In this document: positions 5,915 through 8,080 of the stretch, piece by piece | Position numbering within the stretch: position 1 is the first letter of the stretch | Layout: every line of letters starts with the position of its first letter | NCBI GenBank assembly: GCA_947624465.1 | Contig: CANQKJ010000096.1 | Span: forward strand, 1-8,080 | Source of the DNA: an uncultured Oscillospiraceae bacterium | Lineage (GTDB): Bacteria > Bacillota > Clostridia > Oscillospirales > Oscillospiraceae | Direction of reading: 5' to 3' | Length of the DNA stretch: 8,080 nt | Notes under the pieces: model-generated | Seen by the model: only the letters and a program-made list of their open reading frames with translations | The model's database searches: none | Told to the model about the DNA's origin: nothing | Program-made: the position numbers and the translations under genes

Positions 5915-7993
5915 TTAACGATACAACATCTTAGAAAAAGCTTCACTCGCTTTTACTATTTTTCGATCCTTCAGGTAATACATAGCGGACATATGTATAG
6001 CTGTTGGAGGCAAGTCACATTTCACATGTAATGGGGCCAGCACTTGCTTCTCACTTAAAGATGTCCACACCAAAGTGTAGCCATTGCTCTCTAAAAACTC
6101 AAAAAGCTTATCTTGCTTTATATAAAAACCTACATCATTATCAAGCAATTCCGAACTATCAAAGCAAACTAGTCCTCCTTCACTATCTGTAAACGTACAA
6201 TTGTAGCCTTTCAAATATCTTAGCCGTAATTTCCTATAAATTTCCTCACACGGTTTATACCAACATAAAGAAGACTTTTCCATATCTAAGGTATTTATTT
6301 CTCCTTTTCTTTCGCTAGAATACCGTCTGACCGAGATTAAAAGCTTTCCATAAAAACCATGTGAATTGATACTTACCCATTCAGGGCCACAATAATAAGG
6401 GTTTTCAAAGAAATGATATGCGTCAGACCAATAATATTCCTTATTATACATCGAAAAATTACTGTTGGCCTCAGGCATCCATCGCCTCATTAAATCAATG
6501 CCAGCAAGGGATTGAAGAAATGGTGAAAGATCTTCATTCTTAACAATATATCCTCGAATCTGACACCACATATTTTTCCGTGGGAGGTCATAAGGACGAA
6601 CACCCAAACGCTTGGTCTCTTTCCAACCGTACTCGCCCGTGAGTAGAAAATATTGATGATTTTCGTATTGTAGTTTTATACATTCTTCAAAAGAAGGTGC
6701 GTCAGAAAAATCAGAGAGCCATTCCTCGTATGTGTTTTTTGGAAATACATATGAAAATGCGTTATTATCAATATGCGTCTTGTTTTTTGAAGGAGACGCA
6801 AGTACTGTTGGGTCAATGTTTCTTAAATCCGACTCAAACGAACCCTTGCAATACTCCTGGTGAGGGTTTACAAAATCATTGTCATATACTGTCATCGGAT
6901 AATTATCACTGACTTGTGCGGCCAATTCATATAAGGAAATCCATTGATATTTTTTCCCAATACGTTCCTTTCTTCCTGGTTGAGAACCAGTGTTAACATA
7001 ATTTGTGCAATAGCGATCATACCCTCCATGTTTTTCCGCATCATACCCTAAATCAAAAATACGTTTTACTGCTATGTTTTTTAAATCCATCGGATGAAGT
7101 TGCTTCCAAACACTAAAGTACGCCTGAAAAGTATACCTTCCAAAATCTCCATACCCACCAGGTTGTCCACTTCGACTATATTCAACCTTCATTGAATTCA
7201 AAATATCTAATTGTGACCACTGATAGTCGCTAAATGATTCACTGTTCAAATCCGGTTTGTACTTTTTAATCTCTTCATCTGTGGGAATTTCAGGGAATTT
7301 GCTTTTATACGGAGGCGTAATTTTCTCTACGGCAAAACAACCATCCTCAACAGCTCCTATATGGAGTGCATAATCGATAATGTTTTTTGCATAGGTTCTT
7401 AATAGAATATTTGGATACACAACATCTTTATCAAAAATTGTCTTGTATACATACTCTGCTAGTTTCCTAATCTGCTGAGAAGAATCTTCATTTGTCACAC
7501 AGCCGAATGCAACTGCATATAACCGCTCAGAAATATAAGGATCATCTATTTCTTCAAATCTTCGCATCAAGGACACCAACGCACCCATATGAGAAATTAG
7601 GACATTAATCATCGCTTTTGTAGATCTATCCCGCAGTTCGTTATTAGGTGAAATAAGAAGCCACGACAGGATAATAGCACAGCCTTCAGCATTATCGTCA
7701 TCAATAGCCTGTTCTGAAGCATAGTCCAGCCCCCACTCAACAAGTTGAAAAAGTGCTGAATTGTGGTCAGCATATAATTCGTCAAATATCGGAATAAACA
7801 TAGCATCTCTGTCTGGCATTTTGTTTCTACCGAAAAAGCTAAATGATTTGACGGCATTCAATTGATGGTTGGGACGTGCGGATAACAAGAAAAGCACATC
7901 AACAAATTGTTTGAAGCTATCCTCATGATGCAAGACTTCTGAGTTAATATAATCTATAGTACGTTCTGTAATACTGTCTGCCTTTCGCCACAA
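5915..7993 (-). pseudogene. 5'-truncated C-terminal part of a large STAND-type (Avs-like) ATPase, probable anti-phage defence gene
   Basis: The open frame has 692 codons from a TTG at 7993. There is no ATG near the beginning, no ribosome binding site, and an in-frame stop at 8012-8014, so the true N-terminus seems lost. Residues about 1-215 look like helical repeats (for example LLISPNNELRDRSTKAMINV, about 111-130). The rest is a mixed domain with ERIGKKYQW (343-351) and GSFESDLRNIDPTVL (384-398). I associate ELRD-TKA, PPY-S-P-IP, ERIGKKYQWI-ELxA and RDIDPT-like patterns with the C-terminal ends of very large bacterial ATPases of defence islands. No P-loop or nuclease domain is present; in such proteins those would lie in the missing N-terminal part. 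The AT-rich composition indicates recent acquisition. The family link rests on recalled patterns, not a search. A complete stand-alone protein starting at TTG is the alternative. Confidence 0.6.
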
Positions 7994-8013
7994 TAATCCA
8001 TAAAGGAATGCTC

Positions 8014-8080
8014 ATGTACGGTAAGGAAGCAAGCAACCGAAAACAAGAGATAGACCGCCAGCACTACACTATTCCGAACC
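8014..8080 (+). CDS. N-terminus of an unidentified protein, possibly a large serine recombinase (3' end outside window)
   Basis: Twenty-two codons are visible, beginning MYGKEASNRKQE and ending DRQHYTIPN, with the frame open at the right edge. AAAGGA lies six bases before the ATG at 8014, a good ribosome binding site; the in-frame ATG at 8008 overlaps that site and is less likely. A TATAAT sits at 7948-7953, about 60 bases upstream, without a clear -35 box. The gene diverges from the truncated ATPase frame, with only about 20 bases between them. The polar lead followed by a DRQHYTIPN-type stretch recalls N-terminal leaders of some clostridial large serine recombinases, whose catalytic domain would start just beyond the window. 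That identity is a guess; that this is a real gene start is better supported. Confidence 0.5.
   Translation, partial: MYGKEASNRKQEIDRQHYTIPN

Larger units (their letters stand above)
5204..8080. mobile_element. Presumed end of a tRNA-integrated genomic island (continues right)
   Basis: The tRNA is transcribed leftward and only its 3' tail is present, so the inserted DNA must lie on the right, between this tail and the intact or 5' part of the tRNA beyond the window. The sequence changes here from an intermediate-composition operon to a gene-poor stretch and then an AT-rich defence-type gene fragment, typical of island cargo. No integrase gene is visible in the window; in this layout it may sit at the far end. 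The island is inferred from the tRNA scar and composition, not from any recombinase seen. Confidence 0.45.

Noticed and set aside
1..8080. CRISPR array or insertion sequence with terminal repeats
   Set aside because: No series of regularly spaced repeats and no transposase-like frame was found; the only tandem repeat is the two-copy element at 5212-5242.

Overview
The window looks like chromosomal DNA of a Gram-positive gut anaerobe of the Clostridia, probably the Oscillospiraceae (Flavonifractor, Lawsonibacter or Pseudoflavonifractor type). This is inferred from the very GC-rich left third, the solute-binding-domain hybrid histidine kinase, the Gram-positive-style ribosome binding sites and the CCA-encoded tRNA end; no taxonomic marker gene is present. 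Every assignable gene except one reads on the minus strand. Base composition falls in steps from left to right: the kinase is very GC-rich, the Mur ligase/CapA pair is intermediate, and the 692-codon frame at the right is clearly AT-rich. The right two-thirds therefore look like accessory DNA.

Layout. (1) 1-2328: a large membrane sensor histidine kinase, running off the left edge, with a signal peptide, two tandem solute-binding domains, one membrane segment and a complete kinase core. It has its own promoter at 2361-2389. (2) 2457-4847: a two-gene operon, a MurD-family amino-acid ligase followed 27 bases later by a CapA-family metallophosphatase without a membrane anchor, driven by a near-consensus promoter at 4927-4955. 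The pairing suggests synthesis or trimming of a glutamate-containing, gamma-linked or peptidoglycan-like product. (3) 5145-5208: a strong intrinsic terminator directly after a 3' fragment of a tRNA, probably tRNA-Leu, whose 5' half is absent. This is the classic scar of a tRNA-targeting integrative element. (4) 5209-5914: about 700 bases with no convincing gene, carrying a pair of 15-base direct repeats and several stem-loops. (5) 5915-7993: a long minus-strand frame with no ATG and no ribosome binding site. It resembles the C-terminal helical and sensor part of very large STAND-type ATPases linked to defence, so it reads as a 5'-truncated gene. (6) 8014-8080: the first 22 codons of a plus-strand gene with a good ribosome binding site, starting about 20 bases from the truncation point; it may be the recombinase of a second element.

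The simplest history is an island with nested insertions. An element entered the 3' end of a tRNA gene, leaving the tRNA tail at 5176-5208. A large defence-type ATPase carried by that element was later cut by another insertion or rearrangement near 7994-8013. The Mur ligase/CapA operon lies on the chromosomal side of the tRNA tail, so it should belong to an older layer or to the host. The two items most worth following are that operon and the truncated ATPase with its tRNA-linked boundary.
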